Shown here: positions 26,448 to 34,829 of the stretch, piece after piece | How the letters are laid out: each line of letters begins with the position of its first letter | How positions within the stretch are numbered: the stretch's first letter is position 1 | Assembly: GCA_031275825.1 (NCBI GenBank) | Contig: JAISOH010000169.1 | Location: forward strand, 1-34,829 | Length of the DNA stretch: 34,829 nt | Direction of reading: 5' to 3' | Origin: Prevotellaceae bacterium | GTDB lineage: Bacteria; Bacteroidota; Bacteroidia; Bacteroidales; UBA932 | Made by a program: the position numbers and the translations under genes | Notes under the pieces: generated by a model | Told to the model about the DNA's origin: nothing | The model's database searches: none | Seen by the model: the letters and a program-made list of their open reading frames with translations, nothing else

Positions 26448-29384
26448 ATGATGAATTTTAGAAATTTTACAAAATATATTGCGTTGATAATTACAATTTT
26501 TATTTTTATCAACCGGTCGGCGTTTGCTCAGCAGCATATTACAGTAAACGGAACGGTAATCGACGAAAACAATATGCCGCTTGAAGGAGTGAGCGTTATT
26601 GCCTCTGCGTTAGAGGGAGCAACAACCAATGATAACGGAAAATTTACATTATCGGTTGAACAGGGAACGCAACTTGTATTTTCGTATATCGGATATGTTA
26701 CGCAGACGCTACAGGCTCAACCGACCATGACAGTTCAATTATTGCCTGATGCAATAGGACTGGAGCAGGCAACAGTTGTTGCAATAGGATACGGTTCTGT
26801 TCGCAAATCCGATTTGACAGGAGCAATATCATCGGTTTCGGCGGCAGATTTCAAACAGGGAATCATATCTTCGACCGAACAGTTGTTGCAGGGAAAAATA
26901 GCAGGTTTGACTGTTGTGCAGGGCAGCGGCGATCCGACAACAGGAGCTTCCGTGCGTTTGCGCGGCGGAACTTCATTGACGGCGAGCAACAGCCCTCTTT
27001 TTGTTGTGGACGGTATTTCAGGAATTGATATTAATACAATTCAACCCGGAGAAATTCTCTCATTCGATGTACTGAAAGATGCTTCGGCTACCGCAATTTA
27101 CGGTTCAAGAGGAGCAAACGGCGTAATTATTGTTACAACAAATCGCGAGAAAAAAGGAGGAAGCATAATCTATAACGGATATGCGGCTGTAGGTTATGTT
27201 GCAAAAAACCTTGACCTCTTATCCGCCGACCAGTGGCGGCAATATGTTCGCGAAAACAACATTGGCGCGGCAATAGATTTCGGAGGCAATACCGACTGGC
27301 AAAAAGAACTGGAACAAACAGCCGTTTCTCACTATCATAATCTTGCTTTTTCTTCGGGAACGGACAACGGAGGCTTTCGCGCTTCAATAAATTATTTAGA
27401 TCATGAAGGCGTTATAATAAACAGTTTTTTGCAGCGCATGGGCGGAAGTATTACCGCATATCAATACGGATTTAATAAAAAATTGAAACTTGAATTCAGT
27501 TTACATGCCAATACAGATAAATGGACAGGTATAGAATACGGAATTTTTGACCGCGCTTATACTTTGAATCCAACGGTTCCTGTAAAACAAAACGGAGAAT
27601 ATACCCAAATAGGAGGCACATTGAACAACAACCCTGTGGAATTGCAAAACAACCGCAATGACGACAGTTCGCGAAAACGTTTGCTGGGTTACCTTAAAGC
27701 CGAAGTAAGTATTATAGACGGATTAAAAGCCATAGCAAATATTTCGTATGAATACAATTTAAATCAGGGACGTTTTTATCGCCCGTCTTATGCCTTTGAA
27801 GGTCTTACCGATAAAGGTTACGGGAGTAAAACGATTGCCGACTATACAAATACGCAGTTTGAATCGTATTTGACCTACGAACATACGTTTGCCGAAAAAC
27901 ATCGCTTCAACGCAATGCTCGGCTATTCGTTTTTGACCAACATGTACGAAGGGTCGGGCGCCGAACGCAGAGGTTTTGATACGGATGCTTTCCTGTATAA
28001 CAATCTGGCTGCCGGGCAGGATTTTCGCATGGGAGATGTGTATTCGTACAAGGGAAATTCGCGTTTGATTTCTTTTTTCGGACGTGTAAATTACAGTTTC
28101 AACAATAAATATTTGCTCACTGCTACGCTGCGCAGCGATGGTTCAACGCGTCTTGGCGAAAACAACAAATGGGGATTTTTTCCTTCGATATCGGCAGCAT
28201 GGAAAATTTCGGACGAAGAGTTTATGGAATCTGCCGAAGATTATTTGTCGAATTTGAAACTGCGAGCAGGTTTTGGAGTTACCGGAAATCAGGACGGAGT
28301 AGGAGAATATAAATCGCTGGCATTAATGGGAACAACAGGCGGCGCCGCATATTATGATGCTGCTGCCGGAGTTTGGAAACAATCGTACGGAGTTACGCAA
28401 AATCCCAATCCCGATTTGAAATGGGAATCAACGGCGCAAACAAACATAGGCATTGATTTTACACTGTTTCACAAAATAAATGCAACTGTTGACTGGTATT
28501 ACAAAAAAACCAGCGATTTACTTTATACTTACAGCGTTCCAATGCCTCCCTACCTTTTATCGACAATGCTGGCAAATGTTGGCGATTTAAGCAATACAGG
28601 CATTGAATTAACCTTAAATTCAAATATTTTCAAAACACAAAATTTTTCGTGGGATGGAACTTTGACATTGGCGCATAACAGACAAAAGATATTAAAACTG
28701 TCAAATGATATTTATCAAACAGATGTTGTTTATTCGGGTTTGCTGCACGGTTTAACAGGACTTTCAAACGTGTTTTCACAAATTCTTAAAGAAAGCTACC
28801 CCGTAGGAACTTTTTATGGACCGCGTTTTGAAGGTTTGGATGAAAACGGAAAATTTATTTTGGCAAATAACGGCGAGCCTGAAATACTTGGAGATGTACA
28901 GCCCGATTTAACGCTCGGTTTGGCATTTGATTTTACATACCGTAATTTCGATTTGAATATTTCCGCCTATGGAATGTTCGGGCAGAAAGTATTAAACGCA
29001 CAAGCCATGAATATAAGTTATGCAGGTCGAGCTCCGAGTTATAACGTATTGGATTCGTATCTTAAAAGCGGAATAAACGATAATGTAACATATTCGAGTT
29101 ACTGGATAGAAAACGCTTCGTTTTTACGTCTTCAGGGAATAACGTTAGGATATACTTTTCCATCTTCATTCCTGAAAAAAATAGGCATTAATAAACTGAG
29201 ATGCTATATAACAGGCGAAAATTTATTTGTAATAACAGGTTATAACGGCATCGACCCTGAAATAAGTATTGACGGACTTGCTACTCCCGGTATCGACAAA
29301 TCAATAAGCACATCTTCTGCCGATAACGTAAATTATTACCCGCGTCCGAGAACTTTTTCTTTGGGCGTAAATATTTCATTCTAA
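26448..29384 (+). CDS. susC: SusC-family TonB-dependent outer-membrane glycan transporter
   Basis: 978 residues. Signal peptide 1-27 (ending AFAQ); CarboxypepD-regulatory-like domain at about 30-105 (VNGTVIDENNMPLEGVSVIASA...DNGKFTLSV); SusC signature VVAIGYGSVRKSDLTGAISSV (about 110-130). The plug domain continues to about 240 with LLQGKIAGLTVVQGSGDPTTGASVRLRGGTSL and DVLKDASATAIYGSRGANGVIIVTT. The 22-strand barrel follows and ends in the aromatic-terminated SLGVNISF. SusC takes oligosaccharides captured by SusD and moves them across the outer membrane using TonB energy. Two ATGs lie in tandem at 26448 and 26451; either may be used. susD follows after 21 nt. There is no N-terminal sigma-interacting extension. 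Confidence 0.96.
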   Translation: MMNFRNFTKYIALIITIFIFINRSAFAQQHITVNGTVIDENNMPLEGVSVIASALEGATTNDNGKFTLSVEQGTQLVFSYIGYVTQTLQAQPTMTVQLLPDAIGLEQATVVAIGYGSVRKSDLTGAISSVSAADFKQGIISSTEQLLQGKIAGLTVVQGSGDPTTGASVRLRGGTSLTASNSPLFVVDGISGIDINTIQPGEILSFDVLKDASATAIYGSRGANGVIIVTTNREKKGGSIIYNGYAAVGYVAKNLDLLSADQWRQYVRENNIGAAIDFGGNTDWQKELEQTAVSHYHNLAFSSGTDNGGFRASINYLDHEGVIINSFLQRMGGSITAYQYGFNKKLKLEFSLHANTDKWTGIEYGIFDRAYTLNPTVPVKQNGEYTQIGGTLNNNPVELQNNRNDDSSRKRLLGYLKAEVSIIDGLKAIANISYEYNLNQGRFYRPSYAFEGLTDKGYGSKTIADYTNTQFESYLTYEHTFAEKHRFNAMLGYSFLTNMYEGSGAERRGFDTDAFLYNNLAAGQDFRMGDVYSYKGNSRLISFFGRVNYSFNNKYLLTATLRSDGSTRLGENNKWGFFPSISAAWKISDEEFMESAEDYLSNLKLRAGFGVTGNQDGVGEYKSLALMGTTGGAAYYDAAAGVWKQSYGVTQNPNPDLKWESTAQTNIGIDFTLFHKINATVDWYYKKTSDLLYTYSVPMPPYLLSTMLANVGDLSNTGIELTLNSNIFKTQNFSWDGTLTLAHNRQKILKLSNDIYQTDVVYSGLLHGLTGLSNVFSQILKESYPVGTFYGPRFEGLDENGKFILANNGEPEILGDVQPDLTLGLAFDFTYRNFDLNISAYGMFGQKVLNAQAMNISYAGRAPSYNVLDSYLKSGINDNVTYSSYWIENASFLRLQGITLGYTFPSSFLKKIGINKLRCYITGENLFVITGYNGIDPEISIDGLATPGIDKSISTSSADNVNYYPRPRTFSLGVNISF

Positions 29385-29405
29385 ACATTTAATATAAATC
29401 AAATT

Positions 29406-30932
29406 ATGAAAATCAAATTAATAATATCAATAATAATTCTCCTTGCTTTCAGCGCTTGTACCGATCTTTCGGAAAAACTCTACGACAGAGTAACAACATC
29501 CGAATACGGTTTAACCGAAGGAGAAATAGAAACAATTGTAGGACGTGCTTACGCATCGTTAAGAGGATACAGCGACAATGCCGAAGGCGGCACTCATGCA
29601 TATCCTGCATGCGAATATGTATTTTTTCTGACATCAATCAGTTCCGACGAATGTACCTTACCTACCCGATATGGCGGCGACTGGTTTGATGATGGACAAT
29701 ATCAGGCACTGCAAAAACATACATGGCAACCAGATAACAAAACAGTTTGGAGCGCATGGAAATATTGCTATTCCGGCATTTCTTCGGTAAATGCAGTGAT
29801 TTATCAAACCGAAAAATCTCCGCTGTCGGATGAAGCTAAAGAAAAAATATTTGCAGAACTCAGAGCAGTAAGGGCTTATTATTATTATCGCCTGCTGGAT
29901 TTATTCGGCAACGTTCCTGTTACTACAAATTACGAAGATTTGGAATTGCCGGCTAATTCGAGCAGAGCCGATGTATATGCATTTGTCGAAAATGAATTGC
30001 TCGACATAATCGACCTGCTGCCTGCAAGCGGTTATGGACGAATGACGCAAAATGCGGCTAATTGCCTTTTGGCTCGTTTGTATTTAAATTCCGAAGTTTA
30101 TATCGGTCGGCAGCGCTGGCAGGATTGTCTGGATGTTTGCGCTAAAATAACAGGAAGTCTGGAATCCGATTATTTTACAAATTTTCTGACCAACAACGAG
30201 GTTTCGCAGGAAATAATTTTCTCCATACCCTACGATCACAAAGCCGGAACAGTAGGAAACTACATGGCTTCGATGACTTTTCATTATGAACAGAAATGGG
30301 CAATTTCAGCTGCCGGCGACTATCAGTGGTGCGGAAACGGAATGTGTGCACAGCCGGGGCTTTACAGCAGTTTTGAAGAAAACGATATTCGCAGAAAATC
30401 AATACTCATAGGCGAACAAATCGACCTGCGTACAAATTCCGTAATCACTATGCCGGGAAACGGAGGCAATCAGCCTTTGATTTATACCGAGGACATTTCC
30501 GATTTTACATCGGCATTGCAGAATGAAGGCGCGCGTTTGAAAAAATATGAAGTCAAAGCGGGAGAAACATGGGAACGCGATCACGATTTGGTAATAATGC
30601 GTTATGCGGAAGTATTGATGATGCAGGCAGAATGTTATGTTCGTTTGGGAGCATCGGCCTTAGCGCGTCCGTATGTAGAACAAATCCGTTCGCGAGCAGG
30701 TCTTTCTACACCCGAAACTATAGATTTGGCTTTTATCAACGAAGAACTGAAACGTGAATTTGTGTTTGAAGATCATCGTCGGACGGACAATATACGATTT
30801 GGCGATTTCTTTAACCCATGGTGGGAAAAAAACGCCGACCCGACTGACAGGCATACGGGAATATTTCCTATTCCTTCTTTTGAAAGACAAAAAAACGGAA
30901 AATTGACACAAAATCCGGGTTATACCGATTAG
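29406..30932 (+). CDS. susD: SusD/RagB-family surface glycan-binding lipoprotein
   Basis: 508 residues. Signal peptide with lipobox FSAC (Cys17), followed by the usual acidic TDLSEKLYDRVTTSEYG start. SusD hallmarks are the TPR-like helices with AELRAVRAYYYYRLLDLFGNVPVTT (about 140-165), NAANCLLARLYLN (about 216-228), and near the C-terminus YAEVLMMQAECYVRLGAS, YVEQIRSRAGL, ELKREFVFEDHRRTDNIRFG and NPGYTD. It forms the lid of the SusC transporter at the cell surface and binds the substrate glycan. It is the last gene before a strong hairpin terminator at 30952. Confidence 0.95.
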   Translation: MKIKLIISIIILLAFSACTDLSEKLYDRVTTSEYGLTEGEIETIVGRAYASLRGYSDNAEGGTHAYPACEYVFFLTSISSDECTLPTRYGGDWFDDGQYQALQKHTWQPDNKTVWSAWKYCYSGISSVNAVIYQTEKSPLSDEAKEKIFAELRAVRAYYYYRLLDLFGNVPVTTNYEDLELPANSSRADVYAFVENELLDIIDLLPASGYGRMTQNAANCLLARLYLNSEVYIGRQRWQDCLDVCAKITGSLESDYFTNFLTNNEVSQEIIFSIPYDHKAGTVGNYMASMTFHYEQKWAISAAGDYQWCGNGMCAQPGLYSSFEENDIRRKSILIGEQIDLRTNSVITMPGNGGNQPLIYTEDISDFTSALQNEGARLKKYEVKAGETWERDHDLVIMRYAEVLMMQAECYVRLGASALARPYVEQIRSRAGLSTPETIDLAFINEELKREFVFEDHRRTDNIRFGDFFNPWWEKNADPTDRHTGIFPIPSFERQKNGKLTQNPGYTD

Positions 30933-30951
30933 CAATAAACATTAACCCTTG

Positions 30952-30991
30952 CACAGGGTTGCACAAAAACAACATGCAATCCTGTGTTTTT
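30952..30991 (+). terminator. Intrinsic terminator after susD, inside the PUL
   Basis: A 12-bp stem with one G-T pair: CACAGGGTTGCA (30952-30963) with TGCAATCCTGTG (30975-30986), loop of 11 nt, then T5. A smaller competing hairpin AACCCT/AGGGTT overlaps it. It should reduce transcription into the two hydrolase genes. Confidence 0.8.
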
Positions 30992-31033
30992 ATGTAATTT
31001 AATTTAATTCAAGCAACAACTAAAATATAGAAA

Positions 31034-32251
31034 ATGAAAAATCTTTTTTGCTTAATATTAATAACGGCAATGCCTTTTTTGAACAGTTGCAGCAGCAACG
31101 ACAATCATTCGGAACAGCCGTTCGGCGTAACGCCTGCAAATCCTGTTCCGGTACAAAAAAGCAATGAAATGAAAGTTTACGCTCATTATATGCCATGGTT
31201 TGAAACAAAAGAAACATCAACGGATGGAAAATGGGGCTGGCACTGGACTATGGCAAATAAAAATCCTGATATTATTACAGATGGAAAACGTCAAATAGCA
31301 TCATGGTATTATCCATCTATTGGTCCGTATGCATCAAGCGACCCTGATGTGATTGAATATCATTTATTGTTGATGAAATATTCCGGCATTGATGGCGTAC
31401 TGGTTGACTGGTATGGAATCAGCAATTACAATGACCTTCCTGCAATCAACAAAAATGCGGAAGCGCTTTTTAAGGCTATCGAAAAAACAGGACTGGAATT
31501 TGCTTTTGTATATGAAGACAGGTTTTTACAGGGAGACCGCGAAGCGCAGATTTATCAGGCGCAGCAAGATATCAGACACTTGCAAAACAACTATTTCAAC
31601 AAAGATTATTATATAAAAATCAACGGAAAACCTTTGCTGCTCATATTCGGACCCATTACCATAAAAACCGAAGCCGACTGGACTCGAGTTTTCAGCATCA
31701 TCAACAATAAGCCTGAATTTCTGACTCTGTACGAACATTCAAACTTGGCGGGAAACAATGCAAACGGCGAGTACATGTGGGTTTTTCAAAATCCTGCGCC
31801 GGATGTTCAATATCATAAAAAAGATGATTTTTCGATATTTTTCGGCGGCGCCTATCCGGGATTTCGCGATTATTATGAGCAGGGCGGTGGCGGAGCGCAT
31901 CTGTTTGATATAGATTACGAAAACGGGAATTTATATAAAAATCTTCTTAATATGGCTAAACAGGAGAGCATGAATTTTCTCCAACTTGTTACATGGAACG
32001 ATTTTGGCGAAGGTACCATGATTGAACCCACGCTTGAATTTGGATACGAGTTTCTTAAAAGCACGCAAACATTCACAGGCGTAAATTATACGGAAAGCCA
32101 GTTAATGTTGATACGAAAACTTTTTGATTGCAGAAAAGAATTTAAAAACGACAAGGAAATAAATAAAAAATTAGACCAAATATTTTATTATATGGTTTCT
32201 TTGCAAATTGATAAAGCCGCAGAATTGATACAAACAATAGAAAACAACTAA
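31034..32251 (+). CDS. GH99/71-like glycoside hydrolase, lipoprotein
   Basis: 405 residues. The signal peptide ends in a lipobox (LNSC, Cys19) followed by an uncharged Ser/Asn linker. The remainder is a (beta/alpha)8 domain related to GH99/GH71: VYAHYMPWFETKE (about 48-60), WYYPSIGPYASSDPDVIEYHLLLMKYSGIDGVLVDWYG (about 92-130), FVYEDRF, and the catalytic loop WNDFGEGTMIEPT with Asp323 and Glu326. GH99 enzymes cut alpha-mannosidic bonds internally; in GH99 proper this loop reads E-W-H-E, so the first acid here is Asp. This form is common in the GH99/71-like group of Bacteroidota, whose substrates are poorly known. It lies 101 bp after susD behind a terminator, and 12 bp before the GH97 gene. 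Confidence 0.82.
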   Translation: MKNLFCLILITAMPFLNSCSSNDNHSEQPFGVTPANPVPVQKSNEMKVYAHYMPWFETKETSTDGKWGWHWTMANKNPDIITDGKRQIASWYYPSIGPYASSDPDVIEYHLLLMKYSGIDGVLVDWYGISNYNDLPAINKNAEALFKAIEKTGLEFAFVYEDRFLQGDREAQIYQAQQDIRHLQNNYFNKDYYIKINGKPLLLIFGPITIKTEADWTRVFSIINNKPEFLTLYEHSNLAGNNANGEYMWVFQNPAPDVQYHKKDDFSIFFGGAYPGFRDYYEQGGGGAHLFDIDYENGNLYKNLLNMAKQESMNFLQLVTWNDFGEGTMIEPTLEFGYEFLKSTQTFTGVNYTESQLMLIRKLFDCRKEFKNDKEINKKLDQIFYYMVSLQIDKAAELIQTIENN

Positions 32252-32263
32252 ATTAAATTAATA

Positions 32264-34273
32264 ATGAAAAAAATTAAATTAATAACATCAATTTTATTAA
32301 CAATTATTATTGTTACAGCATGTAACAGCAATAAAGAAATTATTGTTTTTTCACCGAGTGGCAATATATTTGCAGAATTTGAACTGAAAAACGGAAAACC
32401 TTATTACAGAATAGTAAAAAACAACAAGCAAGTTATTGATTTTTCACGACTTGGATTTGACTTAAACGAAAAAAATTCCTTTAATGAAAATTTCATGATA
32501 AAAAACACAACAGAATCATCATTCGACCAGACATGGGAACAACCATGGGGCGAAGAAATTTTTGTACGAAATCATTATAACGAATTAACCGTTGAATTAC
32601 AGGAAATTGAAGGAAAACAACGCCTGTTGACACTTATTTTTCGAGTGTTTGATGATGGAGCAGGTTTTCGCTATGTTTTTCCCGAACAGCCGAATTTAAC
32701 AGATTTTGAAATTACAGATGAACTTACAGAATTTTCATTGAGCGAAGATTTGCATGCATGGCACATAACTGCCTATAAAGGAGAATATTATGAAAATCTT
32801 TATAAAAAATCACTCATTAGCAAAATTGGCGATACGGTAAGCACTCCATTGACAATCGAAACCGATGACGGGCAGTATATTACAATTCATGAAGCAAACC
32901 TTGCCGATTATGCGGCAATGAACCTGTACCCGAAACATAATTCAACAACATTAAAAGTTGATTTGACGCCATGGTCAACAGGTATCAAGGTATATGCCCG
33001 AACTCCTTTTGCAACACCTTGGCGTACTGTTATTCTGGCAAATAACTTGAATGCTCTGGTAAATTCACGCATCATGCTCAATCTGAACGAACCATGTAAA
33101 ATAGAAAATACAGACTGGATAAAACCTTCCAAATATGTGGGAATATGGTGGGAAATGCACTTGGAAAAAAGCACTTGGGGACAAAGCGAAAAACATGGCG
33201 CAAACACAAAAAATGTAATGTCATTCATTGATTTTGCCGCAGCAAACAATTTTCAGTCTGTTTTGGTTGAAGGCTGGAATTACGGATGGGATGGAAAATG
33301 GTCGGGACATGGCGAACAATTTATCTTTACAAAACCTTATCCCGATTTTGATATAAAGAAAATTACCGATTATGCGACAAAAAAAGGCGTTAAATTAATA
33401 GGACACCACGAAACCGGCGGCTCGACTGTCAATTATGAAAATCAAATGAAAGATGCCTTTGCTTTTTATAAAAAATATGGAATCGATGCGGTAAAGACAG
33501 GTTATGTTGCAAAACTGCTGGATGGAAAAGAACTGCACAGCAGTCAGTATGGAGTAAGACATTATCGCAAGGTAATTGAAACAGCGGCAAACAGCCAAAT
33601 TATGATAGACAATCACGAACCTGTGATGCCTACAGGCTTGCAGCGTACATATCCAAATCTGATGACTCAGGAAGGCGTACGCGGACAGGAATATGACGCA
33701 TGGTCAAGAGATGGAGGCAATCCTCCCGAACATACAACAGTTCTTCCTTTTACGCGTTGTTTGGCAGGTCCTGTAGATTTTACTTTCGGTACGTTCAGTT
33801 TTATAAATCCTGTTTATCCGCAAACACGTGTACAAACAACGCTTGCAAAACAGCTGGCTTTGTATGTAGTGATTTACAGTCCGCTGCAAATGGCTTCCGA
33901 TTTGCTCGAAAATTATGAAGGTAACCCTGCATTTGAATTTATCCGCATTGTACCTGTCGATTGGTCTGAAACAATTATAAAAGAAGGCAAAATAGGAGAC
34001 TATGTTGTAACTGCGCGGAAAGATAAACATTCTGACGACTGGTTTATTGGCGCAATTACAGACGAAAACGAGCGTAATTTGAGAATTGATTTTTCATTTT
34101 TGGATAAAGACAAAAAATATACGGCAAAAATATTTAAAGATGCATCAGATGCCGAATGGAAAACAAATCCATATTCAATTGTGATTGAAGAACAGGAAGC
34201 AGATGCAAATACAATAATGGATCTATATCTTGCATCAGGCGGCGGAGCGGCTGTTTGGATAAAAGCCGAATAA
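32264..34273 (+). CDS. GH97 glycoside hydrolase, SusB-type alpha-glucosidase
   Basis: 669 residues, the usual GH97 length. Signal peptide with lipobox VTAC (Cys20). N-terminal beta-sandwich at about 25-275 (VFSPSGNIFAEFELKNGKPYY, DDGAGFRYVFPEQ), then a catalytic (beta/alpha)8 barrel (about 280-560) and a C-terminal beta domain. Glu383 (HHETGG), Glu452 (NHEPVMPTG), Glu470 and Glu476 (GQEYDAW) have the same mutual spacing as SusB residues Glu439, Glu508, Glu526 and Glu532 as I recall them: inverting catalytic and calcium-binding positions. VKTGYV has Gly where the retaining alpha-galactosidase branch has its Asp nucleophile. It should therefore release glucose from alpha-linked oligosaccharides. 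Last gene of the PUL. The lipobox is followed by NSN rather than acidic residues, which suggests a periplasmic place. Confidence 0.9.
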   Translation: MKKIKLITSILLTIIIVTACNSNKEIIVFSPSGNIFAEFELKNGKPYYRIVKNNKQVIDFSRLGFDLNEKNSFNENFMIKNTTESSFDQTWEQPWGEEIFVRNHYNELTVELQEIEGKQRLLTLIFRVFDDGAGFRYVFPEQPNLTDFEITDELTEFSLSEDLHAWHITAYKGEYYENLYKKSLISKIGDTVSTPLTIETDDGQYITIHEANLADYAAMNLYPKHNSTTLKVDLTPWSTGIKVYARTPFATPWRTVILANNLNALVNSRIMLNLNEPCKIENTDWIKPSKYVGIWWEMHLEKSTWGQSEKHGANTKNVMSFIDFAAANNFQSVLVEGWNYGWDGKWSGHGEQFIFTKPYPDFDIKKITDYATKKGVKLIGHHETGGSTVNYENQMKDAFAFYKKYGIDAVKTGYVAKLLDGKELHSSQYGVRHYRKVIETAANSQIMIDNHEPVMPTGLQRTYPNLMTQEGVRGQEYDAWSRDGGNPPEHTTVLPFTRCLAGPVDFTFGTFSFINPVYPQTRVQTTLAKQLALYVVIYSPLQMASDLLENYEGNPAFEFIRIVPVDWSETIIKEGKIGDYVVTARKDKHSDDWFIGAITDENERNLRIDFSFLDKDKKYTAKIFKDASDAEWKTNPYSIVIEEQEADANTIMDLYLASGGGAAVWIKAE

Positions 34274-34305
34274 AATTTTGCCTTAATGATATAAAAGCAA
34301 ATTAA

Positions 34306-34320
34306 GAAACTGTTTAAATT
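34306..34320 (+). repeat. Possible left end of an IS5-family element
   Basis: GAAACTGTTTAAATT, about 90 bp before the transposase start, resembles terminal repeats of IS5-type elements in Bacteroidota. The matching right end lies beyond the window, so the boundary cannot be confirmed. Confidence 0.35.
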
Positions 34321-34412
34321 CAACAAAAATAATATGATTAATTGAATTTCAATTGGCTAATTGATATTTATTTTGTGTCTTTGTGATTATCAATAATATA
34401 ACTCGCGAAGCG

Positions 34413-34829
34413 ATGGACAAAACAAATTATTCAACCAACCTGACTGAAAAACAGTACGAAGTTATTAAAAACTTTTTGGAAACAAAAATCGGAAGACTAA
34501 AACATTTGTTGAAAGAAATTATTAATGCCATGTTTTATCCTGTAAAAACAGACTGTAAATGGCGACTTTTACTCAATGATTTTCCAAAATGGATTATTAC
34601 GGTAAATGGAAAAAGATTGTACACCGGAAGAAATAAACGAAATATTGCGCAACAAATTACGGAAGTATCAAGGCAAATTAAAGTCTCCGATCTCAGGAAT
34701 AATAGACAGTCAGAGCATAAAAACGACAAGTGTATGAGGAGAAAAAATCGGTTTTGATGGAAACAAAAAAGTAAAAAAACGCAAGCGCCACATAATAACG
34801 ATTGCCTCTGCCGATAGTGGTTTATGCAG
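34413..34829 (+). pseudogene. IS5-family transposase, frameshifted, with internal stop, cut by window end
   Basis: Reading starts MDKTNYSTNLTEKQYEVIK and continues to DCKWRLLLNDFPKW (ends near 34592), the typical N-terminus of IS5-group DDE transposases. Then the frame breaks: YYGKWK lies in the second frame (34595-34612), and EKDCTPEEINEILR onward in the third (from 34609). A few residues expected between PKW and YYG are missing, suggesting a small deletion. The third frame continues through IIDSQSIKTTSV, whose Asp is the first catalytic D. It meets TGA at 34735-34737, where relatives have Arg (CGA), and goes on with GEKIGFDGNKKVKKRKRHI. With two frameshifts and one nonsense codon it cannot make an active transposase. 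Confidence 0.8.

Overview
The window looks like a piece of a Bacteroidales (Bacteroidota) chromosome, probably from an uncultured, gut-type lineage. This rests on the AT-rich intergenic DNA, promoters with the Bacteroidota -7 box TAnnTTTG, a complete Na+-translocating NADH:quinone reductase (Nqr) operon, a long SecA ending in a zinc-binding tail, and a SusC/SusD polysaccharide utilisation locus (PUL). No tRNA, rRNA or CRISPR array was seen.

Layout. 1-2250: the end of an unrecognised ORF, then on the minus strand a FucP-like major facilitator transporter preceded by a visibly more G+C-rich gene of unknown function. 2499-4539: two identical 108-bp direct repeats enclose a small restriction-modification cassette, made of a PD-(D/E)XK-type nuclease gene broken by one extra A in an A7 run and an overlapping phage-type N6-adenine methyltransferase. 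The right repeat carries the upstream half of the promoter of the next operon. 4600-10529: nqrABCDEF, with all the expected FMN, 2Fe-2S and intramembrane cysteine residues. 10530-11029: a damaged terminator and a REP/MITE-like inverted repeat. 11030-16012: a secreted Spy-like protein, a C92-type papain-like hydrolase, an ECF sigma factor with a membrane-anchored beta-barrel partner, a lipoprotein class I amidotransferase and a META-domain protein. 16067-24016: housekeeping genes (engB, rpsF-rpsR-rplI, rubrerythrin, secA, yebC, a membrane TPR protein). 24757-34273: a PUL with a DUF5004-like lipoprotein, an unknown secreted protein, SusC, SusD, a GH99/71-like hydrolase and a SusB-type GH97. From 34306: the left part of a decayed IS5-family element that runs off the window.

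How the parts fit. Nqr pumps Na+ using NADH and feeds quinone, and rubrerythrin handles peroxide; the two share an unusual upstream promoter motif that the restriction cassette also carries, because the motif lies in the duplicated 108 bp. The PUL would bind an alpha-linked glycan at the surface (SusD and accessory lipoprotein), import it through SusC, and trim it with the GH99-like and GH97 enzymes. An intrinsic terminator after susD probably sets lower expression of, or a separate promoter for, the two hydrolases.

The most notable unexplained structure is the cassette between long direct repeats next to nqrA, together with the promoter motif shared by three transcription units. All family assignments were made by reading the translations, without any database search.
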